From: Clostridium sp. UBA4548
GTDB taxonomy: Bacteria; Bacillota; Clostridia; Clostridiales; Clostridiaceae
DNA: 25,593 bases
Direction of reading: 5' to 3'
Assembly (NCBI RefSeq): GCF_002387895.1
Contig: NZ_DGLI01000005.1
Coordinates: 1-25,593, forward strand
Position 1 is the first letter of the stretch, and every line of letters starts with the position of its first letter. Position numbers and translations under genes: made by a program. This document shows positions 1 through 8,749 of this stretch, in pieces. Under the pieces are notes generated by a model. That model ran no database searches and had not been told where the DNA came from. It worked only from the letters and a program-made list of their open reading frames with translations.

Positions 1-5
1 CAGAC

Positions 6-1676
6 TTATTTACACACTCTATTTTTTGAAAATGCCTTAAATCTACTTCTAACTTTAGCTTCCCCCATTATTTGCATTACTGTATAAAGATCTGGAGCAT
101 TAACTCTGTGAGTTAATGCTGTTCTTATAGTTGCTGCCACATCTGCTATCATGCCCTTAAAGTTTTCAGGGCTAGCTTTAAACTCTTTTCTATTAGCAGT
201 ATAACCAAGGATTCTACCTATGACCTTCAACTCCTCAAACCATTCCTCTTTATTTGAATTAAAATTATAAACCTTTGAATAAGTCTCTACAATTCTCTTG
301 GCTTCTTCAAAACTCATATTAGTTGGAATTTCTATAGCTTCCTTCTCTTCTCTATTAAACAATTCATCAAAGAAATAAAATATTTTTTCTCTAACCTCAG
401 ACCACTTCGCATAGTCCTTCCTTGGATTTAGGCCCTCTTTGTCAATGTTAAATATAGCTTTACTTAGAGCCTCATTTGACGTAACAAGATCATACATCTC
501 ATTATCATACTCTTTAGCCCAACATATATATTTACTATATACAATCTCTGCCTTCATTCTAGCTATGACCTCTTTAGAAACATCATTAAGCTTAATTAAA
601 TCAAATAATGCTCCACTTTTACTCATCTTCTCCAGTTCCACCTTAAAATTAGTGCTACTATCATGAGGATTATCAACTCTCCATTGTTCAAAATCTGAAT
701 TAATTATGTTTAACAAGTATTCAGTAACTGATTCCACTGGATATCCCATTTGGTGATAATACGAAACTGCAGCTTCTAAATCCTTCCTCTTAGACAACTT
801 CCTTTTAGAATCTCCGTCTATTTTCATAATAGTTGGAGTGTGGGCATACTTTGGAACCTTAAACCCTAAAACCTGGAAAAGTTGAACATGAATTGGGGCT
901 GAGGATAGCCATTCTTCTCCTCTAATAACATGAGTAGTGCCCATTAAGTGATCATCCACAGCATGTGCTAAATGATAAGTTGGTAATCCATCTCCTTTTA
1001 TTAGAACTATATCTTGAATATTTTCTGGAAAGGTAACAATACCTTTGATTAAATCATGAATTTCCACCTTGTTTTCTGGATGTCCTGGTGATTTTAATCT
1101 AATTATATACGCTTCACCACTTTCAATTCTTTTAATTGCTTCTTCAGTTGATATGTTTCTACACTTTGCATACTGTCCATAGTATCCTGGAGTTATCTTT
1201 TCTTTAATCTGTCTTTCCCTAAGTTCTCCTAGCTCTTCAGCAGTACAAAAGCAAGGATATGCTAAGCCCTTGTTGATTAAATCATATACAAAAGTCTTAT
1301 ATATTTCTTCTCTCTCACTTTGTCTATAAGGTCCATAAGCACCTTTTGATTCATGCCTTGATACCATTCCCTCATGAAAATTTAGTCCAAACTTATGCAT
1401 GGTTTCTATAGTATCCTCAACAGCCCCTTCTATTTCTCTTTTCTGGTCTGTATCCTCAACTCTAATGTAAAAAACCCCACCACTTTGACTCGCTAATCTT
1501 TCATCAATTATGGCAGAAAACACACTACCAATGTGCTGAAACCCTGTTGGACTTGGTGCATATCGAGTAACCTTAGCTCCTTCTGGCAAATTCCTCTTAG
1601 GATACTTTTCAAAATAATACTCTGGATTCTTATCCATGTTTGGGTATATTAGTTTTGCTAATTTATCATAACTCAT
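6..1676 (-). CDS. gltX: Glutamyl-tRNA synthetase (class I)
   Basis: This gene encodes cytosolic glutamyl-tRNA synthetase, which charges tRNA(Glu) with glutamate using ATP. The class I HIGH signature is seen as HIGS at residues 48-51 just after YAPSPTGFQ, and the KMSKS loop as KLSKR at 293-297. A CFC (142-144) and KC (172) set resembles the zinc-knuckle cysteines of GluRS. At 556 residues it is longer than the usual 470-490, with about 30 extra residues before the Rossmann fold; this longer form is familiar in clostridia, though I cannot assign a subgroup by eye. The start has an AAGGGAAGGAAAG ribosome site just upstream. A T-box leader precedes it, so expression should rise when tRNA(Glu) is uncharged. 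The reading frame is complete. Confidence 0.95.
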   Translation of the reverse strand: MSYDKLAKLIYPNMDKNPEYYFEKYPKRNLPEGAKVTRYAPSPTGFQHIGSVFSAIIDERLASQSGGVFYIRVEDTDQKREIEGAVEDTIETMHKFGLNFHEGMVSRHESKGAYGPYRQSEREEIYKTFVYDLINKGLAYPCFCTAEELGELRERQIKEKITPGYYGQYAKCRNISTEEAIKRIESGEAYIIRLKSPGHPENKVEIHDLIKGIVTFPENIQDIVLIKGDGLPTYHLAHAVDDHLMGTTHVIRGEEWLSSAPIHVQLFQVLGFKVPKYAHTPTIMKIDGDSKRKLSKRKDLEAAVSYYHQMGYPVESVTEYLLNIINSDFEQWRVDNPHDSSTNFKVELEKMSKSGALFDLIKLNDVSKEVIARMKAEIVYSKYICWAKEYDNEMYDLVTSNEALSKAIFNIDKEGLNPRKDYAKWSEVREKIFYFFDELFNREEKEAIEIPTNMSFEEAKRIVETYSKVYNFNSNKEEWFEELKVIGRILGYTANRKEFKASPENFKGMIADVAATIRTALTHRVNAPDLYTVMQIMGEAKVRSRFKAFSKNRVCK

Positions 1677-1768
1677 AACTTTCCTTCCCTTCTTTTTATC
1701 ATTTAAAGTCTAAACTATATCTTTCACTACTCTTTATTTTCATTACTTAAAGTAATGAATAGTCAACT

Positions 1769-1794
1769 AAAAAAACTGCTCCGTGTTACCAGCA
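1769..1794 (-). terminator. Second T-box-like motif with short hairpin and U-run
   Basis: Directly after the main T-box terminator the minus strand reads TGCTGGTAACACGGAGCA followed by seven Ts. TGCT and AGCA can pair, and the middle resembles another T-box core (TGGTAACACGG against TGGTAACGCGG). It may be a remnant of a duplicated antiterminator or a weak back-up terminator. The stem is only 4 bp, so function is uncertain. Confidence 0.4.
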
Positions 1795-1797
1795 AAT

Positions 1798-2040
1798 AAA
1801 ATAGCCCTTCATCCAAATATCTTAGGACGAAAGGCTATTTTCCGCGTTACCACCTAAATTGGTTAAGTTTCCTTAACCCAACTTAATTATCTTTAAGGGA
1901 ATTACCCCATAAATATACTACATCAAATTTGACTTTCTATTTATTGCTCCAAAGCTTCCTTCCACAGAGTTAAATTCTAAGTTCTCACCCTCCTTAGATC
2001 TCTATACGGTATCTTTTACTTGTTATTTATTTTCAGATAC
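1798..2040 (-). promoter_or_regulatory. T-box leader controlling gltX
   Basis: Read on the minus strand, this leader carries the T-box motif AGGTGGTAACGCGG (1842-1855), which base-pairs with the acceptor end of uncharged tRNA. It is followed at once by a long terminator hairpin (1798-1841, AAAATAGCC...GGGCTATTTT). Upstream, a stem I-like region contains AGAG...CTCT and TCTAAG...CTTAGA pairings around a GGGTG loop (about 1960-2010), and an AGTA element that would fit the specifier loop. GAA occurs on the expected 3' side of stem I, which would suit a glutamate tRNA, but I could not fix the specifier codon by eye. The family and position are clear; the 5' boundary is approximate. Confidence 0.88.
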
Positions 2041-2115
2041 CTAAATTAACTTTCCATGTACTCTTCTTCTTCAACGCATATACAGTATTGTCACAGTTTT
2101 AGAAATATGTGTAAC

Positions 2116-2144
2116 ATTATATATCTAATATCTATTATTGTAAA
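2116..2144 (-). promoter_or_regulatory. Sigma-A promoter for the gltX T-box transcript
   Basis: On the minus strand TTTACA (2139-2144) and TATAAT (2116-2121) are separated by exactly 17 bp. Transcription would start near 2109, about 430 nt before the gltX start codon, and run through the T-box. It lies just after the stop codon of the upstream esterase-like gene. Confidence 0.75.
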
Positions 2145-2154
2145 GGTGCTTTTA

Positions 2155-3447
2155 TCAATATTCGTCATTAATAGGCTCTGTTGCTTGAGAGTCTTTAATT
2201 ACCACTACATATTGATAATAATCTGTTGTAACTCCAGCTGTGGGATTACCATCAGGAGTTAACCATATTAACTTCTTACTAAACGGTGAATTCTCACCTT
2301 TTAGTTTAAATAGAGTATAATTCTTTTCTATAAAGCTGTCAAATATAGAGGAGTTATTTGAATTAAAGTCATTTATAGTGTATTTATTATTATCTGTTCT
2401 ACTCATTTGCTTACAATCTTCATACATATATACAATTGACAAAATCTTATCTTCCAACCTAGAACCCTTTTCATTCATTGCAGCTCCCACCCATTTTATG
2501 TCTCCCTGTTCTCTTTGGAATATATGGTTAACTCCCCATTGTCCATAGTATTTTCCCTTTGGCAAATTATCATGGACTTTTTCAAAGTTCTCATATATCC
2601 TTTTGTCTCTAACCTTGTTAAAATTATTTTCCTTTGCTGAATAAGCTTCCTTAGTGTATAAGATATTGTCATTTACTAACTTAAAACCAAAGTAGTCCTC
2701 CCCTAGATATTCTTTGTATACTTCAGTTTGTACTTCCATATCTTTTTTTAATTTCTTACATAAATTAATTAATTTATCATGACTTTGATTCGAAATATTT
2801 TGAAAAAGTTTTTTTAACCCTTCAATATTGCTCTTTATTTTATCAGGAGCTTCTTTTTTAGGTAGTACTGTGGTCATATAGAGTAATGCATTTTCTGGTT
2901 GATGCTCTATATCTATTCCCACTACTTTAATCTTTCTAGGTTCAGGTAGAGTCTTATTAAATTCATAAAGCTTTTTCCAATGGTTGTAGCTGTCTTTATT
3001 CCATACAAAGGTTCCCTTCAAAGGCTTATATATGTCTTCAAGGATTTTAACTTCTCCAGTTTCCAAAAACTTATTTAAGAAATATGCATCACTATAGGAC
3101 AGTTCACAAAGATAATACTGAAAATCTACCTTTTCTTTAAAGTACTTAAGAAATTTCATATTCAATATCTCATTTGCTTTAAATCCATGATATTCTCCAG
3201 TGAAAAATATTTCTTTATCTTTTAAGTCGTTACTAAGAATAGATAAATCTGAAAAATCATCTTCTTTTTCTGGGTTAATAGCACTATAATTACTTTTTAA
3301 ATATTCACTAGTTTCATCAGTACTTTCTACTTTAGGCAAACCCTTTGGATGCTCTACTGATACCTTGGTACTTTTAGAACAACCACTTGCTATTGATAAA
3401 AACACTAGGCATGCTAGTATCAATGAAACAAATCTAGATGTTTTCAT
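2155..3447 (-). CDS. Erythromycin-esterase-like lipoprotein
   Basis: This is an exported lipoprotein of the erythromycin esterase (EreA)/ChaN-like superfamily; its substrate is unknown. The N-terminus is a lipoprotein signal peptide with lipobox SIASGC. The mature part shows the family layout: FFTGEYHG (compare GEATHG in EreA, with Glu and His conserved), CELSYS with an acidic residue where EreA has its second Glu, LETG, then VVGIDIEHQ, and GVNHIFQ supplying a late His. I chose the ATG at 3447 because GAGGTG sits 5 nt before it; an in-frame GTG two codons upstream is less likely. It lies about 38 bp after a close paralogue (3485-4699) and is probably co-transcribed. Real macrolide resistance should not be inferred, because the overall sequence is well diverged. 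Confidence 0.7.
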   Translation of the reverse strand: MKTSRFVSLILACLVFLSIASGCSKSTKVSVEHPKGLPKVESTDETSEYLKSNYSAINPEKEDDFSDLSILSNDLKDKEIFFTGEYHGFKANEILNMKFLKYFKEKVDFQYYLCELSYSDAYFLNKFLETGEVKILEDIYKPLKGTFVWNKDSYNHWKKLYEFNKTLPEPRKIKVVGIDIEHQPENALLYMTTVLPKKEAPDKIKSNIEGLKKLFQNISNQSHDKLINLCKKLKKDMEVQTEVYKEYLGEDYFGFKLVNDNILYTKEAYSAKENNFNKVRDKRIYENFEKVHDNLPKGKYYGQWGVNHIFQREQGDIKWVGAAMNEKGSRLEDKILSIVYMYEDCKQMSRTDNNKYTINDFNSNNSSIFDSFIEKNYTLFKLKGENSPFSKKLIWLTPDGNPTAGVTTDYYQYVVVIKDSQATEPINDEY

Positions 3448-3484
3448 GAACACACCTCTTCTGTCTTTATAATTTATAATATTC

Positions 3485-4699
3485 TTACTTGTCTCTGGTA
3501 TAAATCACATACTGGTAATTATCTGTTGTATTTCCATTCATACCACCAATTATATTTTTTGTAACTATGGTATCTTGAGACTTTCTATAAGGCGACCCTT
3601 TTCCATTTAGCTTAAATATTGAGAAATTACCACTTGCTAAATTATCAGCTTCGCTCATTAAATCTGCATTATCAAAATAAATTATAGGTATGGATAATAC
3701 TTTTAAATTTCCTTTATTTTCTATCATTTTTGCAAATGTAAAAAATGTTTTACCACTATCTAAGAAATCTTGTCTATAGATATGAAATGCTCCAAACTGA
3801 CCATAGTATTTTCCCTTTGGATTCTCCTTATATATTCTCATAAAATTATCATAAATTAACTCATCTCTATTAACATCTTCAGTTTTTGCATACTTAATAG
3901 TATTAACCATGCTACTTATATTGTTTCTAAACTCATTAAAATTCTCCCCAAAGAAGGCTTTATAAACCTGAGCTTTATCATTAAAATCTTCTTTTAAGGC
4001 AGAAGTGATATTAAGTGCTTCTTCATTACTTATCTCATCATTTGTAAGCATTGATTTAAATTTTTTTAGTTTCTCACTTATTTCGGCAGGAGGTTCTTTA
4101 GTTGGAATTAAATCATTTAATATGCTTACAGTGTAATCTGATTGAAAATCTATATCTATGCCAAAGGCTTGTATTTTCTTATCCTTTGGTAAGGTTTTAT
4201 TATACTCATAAATTCCTTGCCAGAATTTATAATAATTCTCACCAGCATAGGCTGGATTACGCTGTCTCACAACATTCACAGCTTCGCTTAGGAGTTTTTC
4301 ATCTCCAGTTTCAATGTATTTATTTAATTTAGAAACTACACTATATTGTAATTCACAAATTAAGTAGTTTACCCCTGATGTTTTATTCAAATACTTTAGC
4401 ATTTCTAGGCTTATTTTTTCATTTCCTAACCTTCCATGATATTCCCCTGTAAAAAACACATCATATTTTTTGCTATCATCTATTAAGCTAAGTGTTGATG
4501 CTATGCCCTCTTCATTAAATTCTGCAGTTTTATAATTATCACTTAAGTAATCTCCTGCAGTTTTGGTATTATTAGGATAAAAAAATATAAAATAACTTAC
4601 CCCAAAAATAAGCACTATACCTATGATAACAATTAACCACTTGTTTCTAGTATTAGTCTTATTAATAAAACTTACTTTTTGTTCCCCCATAAAAATCAC
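3485..4699 (-). CDS. Erythromycin-esterase-like membrane-anchored protein
   Basis: This is a paralogue of the downstream lipoprotein gene and has the same motif order: FFTGEYHGR, CELQYS, ETGDE, KFWQGIYEYNKTLP, FGIDIDFQ and YYGQFGAFHIYRQ. The Glu and His residues expected of the EreA/ChaN-like fold are kept. Instead of a lipobox it has a single N-terminal membrane helix (about residues 20-42), so it is likely tethered outside the cell. The frame opens at a GTG (4699) with AAGGGA close by; ATG at 4690 is an alternative start. A TTGATA-17 bp-TATAAT promoter lies upstream. The pair looks like a tandem duplication in which one copy gained or lost a lipid anchor. Function unknown. Confidence 0.65.
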   Translation of the reverse strand: MIFMGEQKVSFINKTNTRNKWLIVIIGIVLIFGVSYFIFFYPNNTKTAGDYLSDNYKTAEFNEEGIASTLSLIDDSKKYDVFFTGEYHGRLGNEKISLEMLKYLNKTSGVNYLICELQYSVVSKLNKYIETGDEKLLSEAVNVVRQRNPAYAGENYYKFWQGIYEYNKTLPKDKKIQAFGIDIDFQSDYTVSILNDLIPTKEPPAEISEKLKKFKSMLTNDEISNEEALNITSALKEDFNDKAQVYKAFFGENFNEFRNNISSMVNTIKYAKTEDVNRDELIYDNFMRIYKENPKGKYYGQFGAFHIYRQDFLDSGKTFFTFAKMIENKGNLKVLSIPIIYFDNADLMSEADNLASGNFSIFKLNGKGSPYRKSQDTIVTKNIIGGMNGNTTDNYQYVIYTRDK

Positions 4700-4743
4700 T
4701 AATCCCTTCTTTAAATGTGAAATTATTCCATCATATTATTAAT

Positions 4744-4772
4744 ATTATATGGTAGTATATGAATAATATCAA
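4744..4772 (-). promoter_or_regulatory. Promoter of the esterase-like gene pair
   Basis: On the minus strand TTGATA (4767-4772) and TATAAT (4744-4749) are spaced by 17 bp, about 45 bp upstream of the first gene of the tandem pair. It is a good sigma-A match. Confidence 0.7.
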
Positions 4773-4894
4773 CGAATTTTACGAATATTTAGTTTCCTCT
4801 GTTAAATCCATAATTAGCACTTAATGATGAAAATGTAACGTTCTATTTTAAACTCTTTCACCCTTGCCAGTTAATCTCTTTATTTTTTAAGTAT

Positions 4895-4937
4895 AAAAAG
4901 AGTGGCTAAATAAAGTTTTTTGTTTTGCCACTCTTTT
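4895..4937 (-). terminator. Terminator of the hypB-hypA operon
   Basis: AAAAGAGTGGC and GCCACTCTTTT form an 11-bp stem, with a U-run on the minus-strand transcript, 26 bp after the hypA stop codon. It closes the hydrogenase-maturation operon. Confidence 0.85.
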
Positions 4938-4962
4938 CTTAATTTATATGGTTATAACCTTC

Positions 4963-5304
4963 TTAACAAGCGATGATTTCTTTTATCATAAATTCTTTGC
5001 CGCCTAACAGTTCAAAGCTTCTACTTTGACATTTTGGACATTTACTGTTGTTCTCAATAAGATTAAAAACTTTATTACATTCCTTGCAAATCCCATTGCC
5101 TGGCAGTATTTCAATTTTAAGTTTAGTATCTTGTAATAAGGTACCATCTACTGCTGCGGGATAACAGGCTTCAACATATCTAGGAATCATGGAGGATAGT
5201 TCCCCAATTTGAAGAACTATAGTATCTATTTTACTTAAATCATTATTTCTTGCAAAATTCTCAACAGTTTTGATAACTTCAATAACAACCCCTAATTCAT
5301 GCAT
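4963..5304 (-). CDS. hypA: Hydrogenase nickel-incorporation protein HypA
   Basis: HypA is a small zinc metallochaperone that works with the GTPase HypB to load nickel into [NiFe] hydrogenase, and in some bacteria urease. It starts MHEL, where the N-terminal amine and His2 bind nickel, and carries a zinc site CKEC...CPKC about 20 residues from the C-terminus. Its 113 residues match the family. AAAGGTG precedes the ATG. It is the last gene of a three-gene operon, 26 bp after the flavoprotein gene. No hydrogenase or urease structural gene is in the window, so the client enzyme is not shown. Confidence 0.92.
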   Translation of the reverse strand: MHELGVVIEVIKTVENFARNNDLSKIDTIVLQIGELSSMIPRYVEACYPAAVDGTLLQDTKLKIEILPGNGICKECNKVFNLIENNSKCPKCQSRSFELLGGKEFMIKEIIAC

Positions 5305-5330
5305 GAAAAAACACCTTTCTTTTTAACATT

Positions 5331-8021
5331 TTACTCTTGGCTAAAAATAGATTTTAAGAGTTTTACTGGTTTTTTCACTACAATTTTCACCTTACGTTTT
5401 AAGGCATGCTTTACTACATTAGCCTTCATATCACTAAACTCAGGATTTTCTTTGTCATATCTTCTCACTAGCCTAATTGCATCATACTTGCACTTAGTAG
5501 TACAAGCTCCACAGCCTACACAAAGGTATTCATCTACAACTGTTGCACCACACCCAAGGCAACGTTCTGTTTCCTTCTGTACTTGCTCCTCTGTAAAGGT
5601 TTCTCTCAAATCACTGAAGGTTTCTTTAGATTTATTCCCATCTACATGACTTACTTTTTCCCTAGAAATTCTATCATATCCTTCAAGATTGAGGTTTTCC
5701 TTATCAAAGGCTTTATACTCTCTTCTTATACGTCCTATAGTTAAACTCTGTCCTGGGTGAACGTAGCGATGAATTGAAATAGCGCCCTCTTTTCCTAAAG
5801 CAATAGCGTCAATTGCAAATTTAGGTCCTGTTAATGCATCTCCTCCAGCAAACACATCTGGTTCTTCTGTTTGAAGAGTTAGAAGATCTGCTTTAATTGT
5901 TTTATTTCGATTTAACTGTGCTTTTGAGTTTTCAAGTAATCTGCCCCATTCAATACCTTGACCAACAGAGATAAGTACATGCTTTGCCTTAACTACCTTA
6001 GTGGTTTCTTCATCATACTTAGGGTTAAATCTTCTGTTTTCATCAAACACAGAAATACATTTTCTGAATTCTACTCCAACTACGCGTCCATTTTCTGTAA
6101 CAATTCCTTTTGGTCCCCAAGAATTATTTATTATAATATCTTCCGCTAAAGCTTCTTCAATTTCTTCTCCAAGAGCTGGCATTTCTTCTCTATTTTCTAA
6201 ACAATACATATCCACCTTAGAAGCTCCAACTCTAACTGCAGTTCTAGCAACATCAATGGCAACATTGCCCCCTCCAATTACTATGGTTTCTCCTTCTAGT
6301 TTTACTTCTTCGCCTAAATTTACCTTGCGTAAAAACTCTACACCAGTTATTACACCTTCTGCCTCTTCCCCTTCAATGCCAAGGTTTCTCCCCCCTTGAG
6401 CACCAATTGCTACATAAAAAGCTTCATAACCTTCTTTTCTTAAGTCATCTAGGCTTATATCTTTGCCAACTTCCACACCGATTTTAAATTCTACACCTAG
6501 TTCTCTAAGAATATGGATTTCAGCATTTACTACATCCTTTTCTAACCTAAAGGATGGAATTCCTAAGGTAAGCATACCCCCAAGGGCTTTTTGTTTTTCA
6601 AAAACAGTTACTTTGTATCCATCAATTGCTAGATAAAAAGCACAGGAAAGTCCAGAAGGTCCCGCTCCAACCACTGCAATTTTATTTCCATACTGATGTT
6701 TAAGTTTAGGTATATATCTTGTTTCTTTATTTAAATCCTGCTGTGCAATGAATTTCTTAATCTCATCTATAGCAATTGGATCATCAATATCTCCCCTAGT
6801 ACAAGCTGATTCGCATTTCCTTGGGCAAATACGTCCACAAACTGCTGGGAAGGGATTTTCATGCTTAATTAATTCAAGCGCTTCAGTATACCTTCCTTGA
6901 GCTGCTAACTTAATATACCCTTGGATACCAATGTGTGCAGGGCATTCTGCTTTACATGGACTTGAACCAGTTTCCACAACTACTTTTCTATTAGTACGAT
7001 AATTTGGATTCCATTTATCTTCACCCCACTCTGTATCATAAGGGAGTTCTCTTTTCTTTTCTATAATAGGTGTTTTAGTACAAACCTTCTGTCCAAGCTT
7101 TAAGGCTCCAGTCGGACAATTTTCAACACATTCTCCACAAGCAACACATTTCTCTTTATCTACTTGCGAAATATAATTTGAACGCACCATATCAGGATTA
7201 ACAAACATGTTAGCAATTCTTAAAGCAAAACATGAACATCCACAGCAGTTACAAATGGCGTGAGTTTTTCCCGGGCCATCTGTATTTGGTATGCTATGCA
7301 TTAGCCCATTTTCTTCTGCCCTTTTAATGATTTCAAAAGCCTCTTCACGAGTAATTTCTCTTCCTCTTCCCGTACGGATATAGTATTCAGCAGCATGACC
7401 TAACTGAATACACATATCTTCCTTTAAATGCCCACAGCCTTCACCCATAACTTCTCTTGAGGTACGACAAGAACAATCTGAAACTGAAAAAATATTATTT
7501 TCATTCAGGTATTTAGAAACTTCTTCATAGGAAGCCCTTCTAGTTTCTCCAGAAATAGATTGTTCTATAGGGATAACCCTCATAGGTCCTCCACCTACGG
7601 GAACATTTCCACAGGCTTTAGGTCCTCTTAGTTTTCCATAATCATCAAAAGCTTTACCTATTTGAGGATATTTCTTAACATTTTCTTTATTATTAACCAT
7701 CATTTCCATATGCCCTGGCACCCAAATCTCATGCCAATATTTATCAACACCATCTATTTTATTAACAAAAGCTGCCCCTGCCATAGCTAGTTCCCATAGT
7801 AACTTTTCAGTTTTATCTACTGATTTACCACAAAGGTCTGAAATCTCCTTTGCACTTAGTGGTTTACGCAGCTGAAGATGAAGTGCTACCTCTGCCATCT
7901 CTTCTGTCACAACGGGTTCTAGAATTTTATACTCTGGATCCGCTGGTTTTATTTCCGATTTTGACCCCATTTTTGTCCTGCTAATTTTATTAGCAAATTC
8001 TAATACTTTTTGATTTGCCAT
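5331..8021 (-). CDS. Multidomain Fe-S/FAD NAD(P)-linked oxidoreductase (GltD-like)
   Basis: This 896-residue cytosolic electron-transfer flavoprotein has several visible parts. Residues about 40-105 look like a winged-helix fold. A Cys-rich region follows (SDCSC 182-186, C196, C204, CNCCGCSC 257-264), then a ferredoxin motif CVACGECVENC (292-302). Next is a glutamate-synthase-small-subunit-like domain with CKAEC and CGRICPRKCESAC (356-407), an FAD Rossmann motif VGAGPSG (451-457) and an NAD(P) Rossmann motif GGGNVAID (583-590). A final pair of cluster motifs lies at CLGCG and CVGCGACTTKC near the C-terminus. It probably moves electrons between NAD(P)H and a ferredoxin-type partner. It sits between hypB and hypA, suggesting a link to hydrogen metabolism or nickel-enzyme activation, but that is inference. 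GGGGGGG precedes the start. Confidence 0.8.
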   Translation of the reverse strand: MANQKVLEFANKISRTKMGSKSEIKPADPEYKILEPVVTEEMAEVALHLQLRKPLSAKEISDLCGKSVDKTEKLLWELAMAGAAFVNKIDGVDKYWHEIWVPGHMEMMVNNKENVKKYPQIGKAFDDYGKLRGPKACGNVPVGGGPMRVIPIEQSISGETRRASYEEVSKYLNENNIFSVSDCSCRTSREVMGEGCGHLKEDMCIQLGHAAEYYIRTGRGREITREEAFEIIKRAEENGLMHSIPNTDGPGKTHAICNCCGCSCFALRIANMFVNPDMVRSNYISQVDKEKCVACGECVENCPTGALKLGQKVCTKTPIIEKKRELPYDTEWGEDKWNPNYRTNRKVVVETGSSPCKAECPAHIGIQGYIKLAAQGRYTEALELIKHENPFPAVCGRICPRKCESACTRGDIDDPIAIDEIKKFIAQQDLNKETRYIPKLKHQYGNKIAVVGAGPSGLSCAFYLAIDGYKVTVFEKQKALGGMLTLGIPSFRLEKDVVNAEIHILRELGVEFKIGVEVGKDISLDDLRKEGYEAFYVAIGAQGGRNLGIEGEEAEGVITGVEFLRKVNLGEEVKLEGETIVIGGGNVAIDVARTAVRVGASKVDMYCLENREEMPALGEEIEEALAEDIIINNSWGPKGIVTENGRVVGVEFRKCISVFDENRRFNPKYDEETTKVVKAKHVLISVGQGIEWGRLLENSKAQLNRNKTIKADLLTLQTEEPDVFAGGDALTGPKFAIDAIALGKEGAISIHRYVHPGQSLTIGRIRREYKAFDKENLNLEGYDRISREKVSHVDGNKSKETFSDLRETFTEEQVQKETERCLGCGATVVDEYLCVGCGACTTKCKYDAIRLVRRYDKENPEFSDMKANVVKHALKRKVKIVVKKPVKLLKSIFSQE

Positions 8022-8056
8022 TTATGATTCCCCCCCAAATAATATCTATTATAGCC

Positions 8057-8728
8057 TTAGTTTTCATTCCAGTTCTTAACTTCTGTTCTTATCCAATCTA
8101 CCCATTCTTCAAGACCTTCACCTTTTTTTGCAGAAATTGGAATAACCTTAATATTAGGATTTAATTTTTTTACTCTTTCCTTTACAGCTTCTAAATCAAA
8201 GTCAAAAACACTTAAGGTATCCATTTTATTAATTAATAAAACATCAACAATGGAAAACATTAAAGGATACTTTAACGGTTTATCATCACCCTCTGGAACA
8301 CTTAGAATCATGGCATTTTTTGATGCACCAGTATCAAATTCTGCTGGACACACTAAATTTCCCACATTTTCCAAAATAATAAAATCAATCCCATTTGTGC
8401 CTAAACCCTTTAATCCCTGTTTAGTCATATCTGCGTCTAGGTGACACATCCCCCCTGTATGTAATTGAATTACCTTAGCTCCTGTCTTAGATATGGTCTT
8501 AGCATCTACTTCAGAATCAATGTCTGCTTCTAAGACCCCAATATTCATTTCACCCTTCAGTGCTTCAATTGTTCTTAAAACTGTTGTAGTTTTTCCTGAT
8601 CCAGGTGATGACATTAAGTTTAATAAAAAAGTTTTTTCCTTCTTGAGCTCTCCCCTAAGTAAGTCAGCTTGTTTATTATTATCTTCAAAAACACTTTGCT
8701 TAATTTCTAAGACCTTGTAATTGTCCAT
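8057..8728 (-). CDS. hypB: Hydrogenase nickel-incorporation GTPase HypB
   Basis: HypB is the SIMIBI-class GTPase that drives nickel transfer to [NiFe] hydrogenase together with HypA. The P-loop SSPGSGKTT, the D-x-D switch region (EADIDSEVD), the metal-site segment GGMCHLDADM, and NKMD for guanine recognition are all present. It lacks the N-terminal His-rich or CxxCGC nickel-storage extension of some homologues. I start it at ATG 8728 (MDNYKVLEIK) because GGGG lies about 10 nt upstream; the longer frame from 8749 has no ribosome site. It is the first gene of the hypB-oxidoreductase-hypA operon, 35 bp before the flavoprotein gene. Confidence 0.93.
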   Translation of the reverse strand: MDNYKVLEIKQSVFEDNNKQADLLRGELKKEKTFLLNLMSSPGSGKTTTVLRTIEALKGEMNIGVLEADIDSEVDAKTISKTGAKVIQLHTGGMCHLDADMTKQGLKGLGTNGIDFIILENVGNLVCPAEFDTGASKNAMILSVPEGDDKPLKYPLMFSIVDVLLINKMDTLSVFDFDLEAVKERVKKLNPNIKVIPISAKKGEGLEEWVDWIRTEVKNWNEN

Positions 8729-8749
8729 GTTATTTATACCCCATTTCAT

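Noticed and set aside
2155..4699. Macrolide resistance genes
   Set aside because: Only the fold-level motifs of erythromycin esterase are shared. Signal anchors and divergence argue against calling these resistance enzymes.
6001..6399. Plus-strand open frame opposite the flavoprotein gene
   Set aside because: It lies antisense within a well-supported gene, has no ribosome site and shows low-complexity Ser/Thr/Phe composition typical of a shadow frame.
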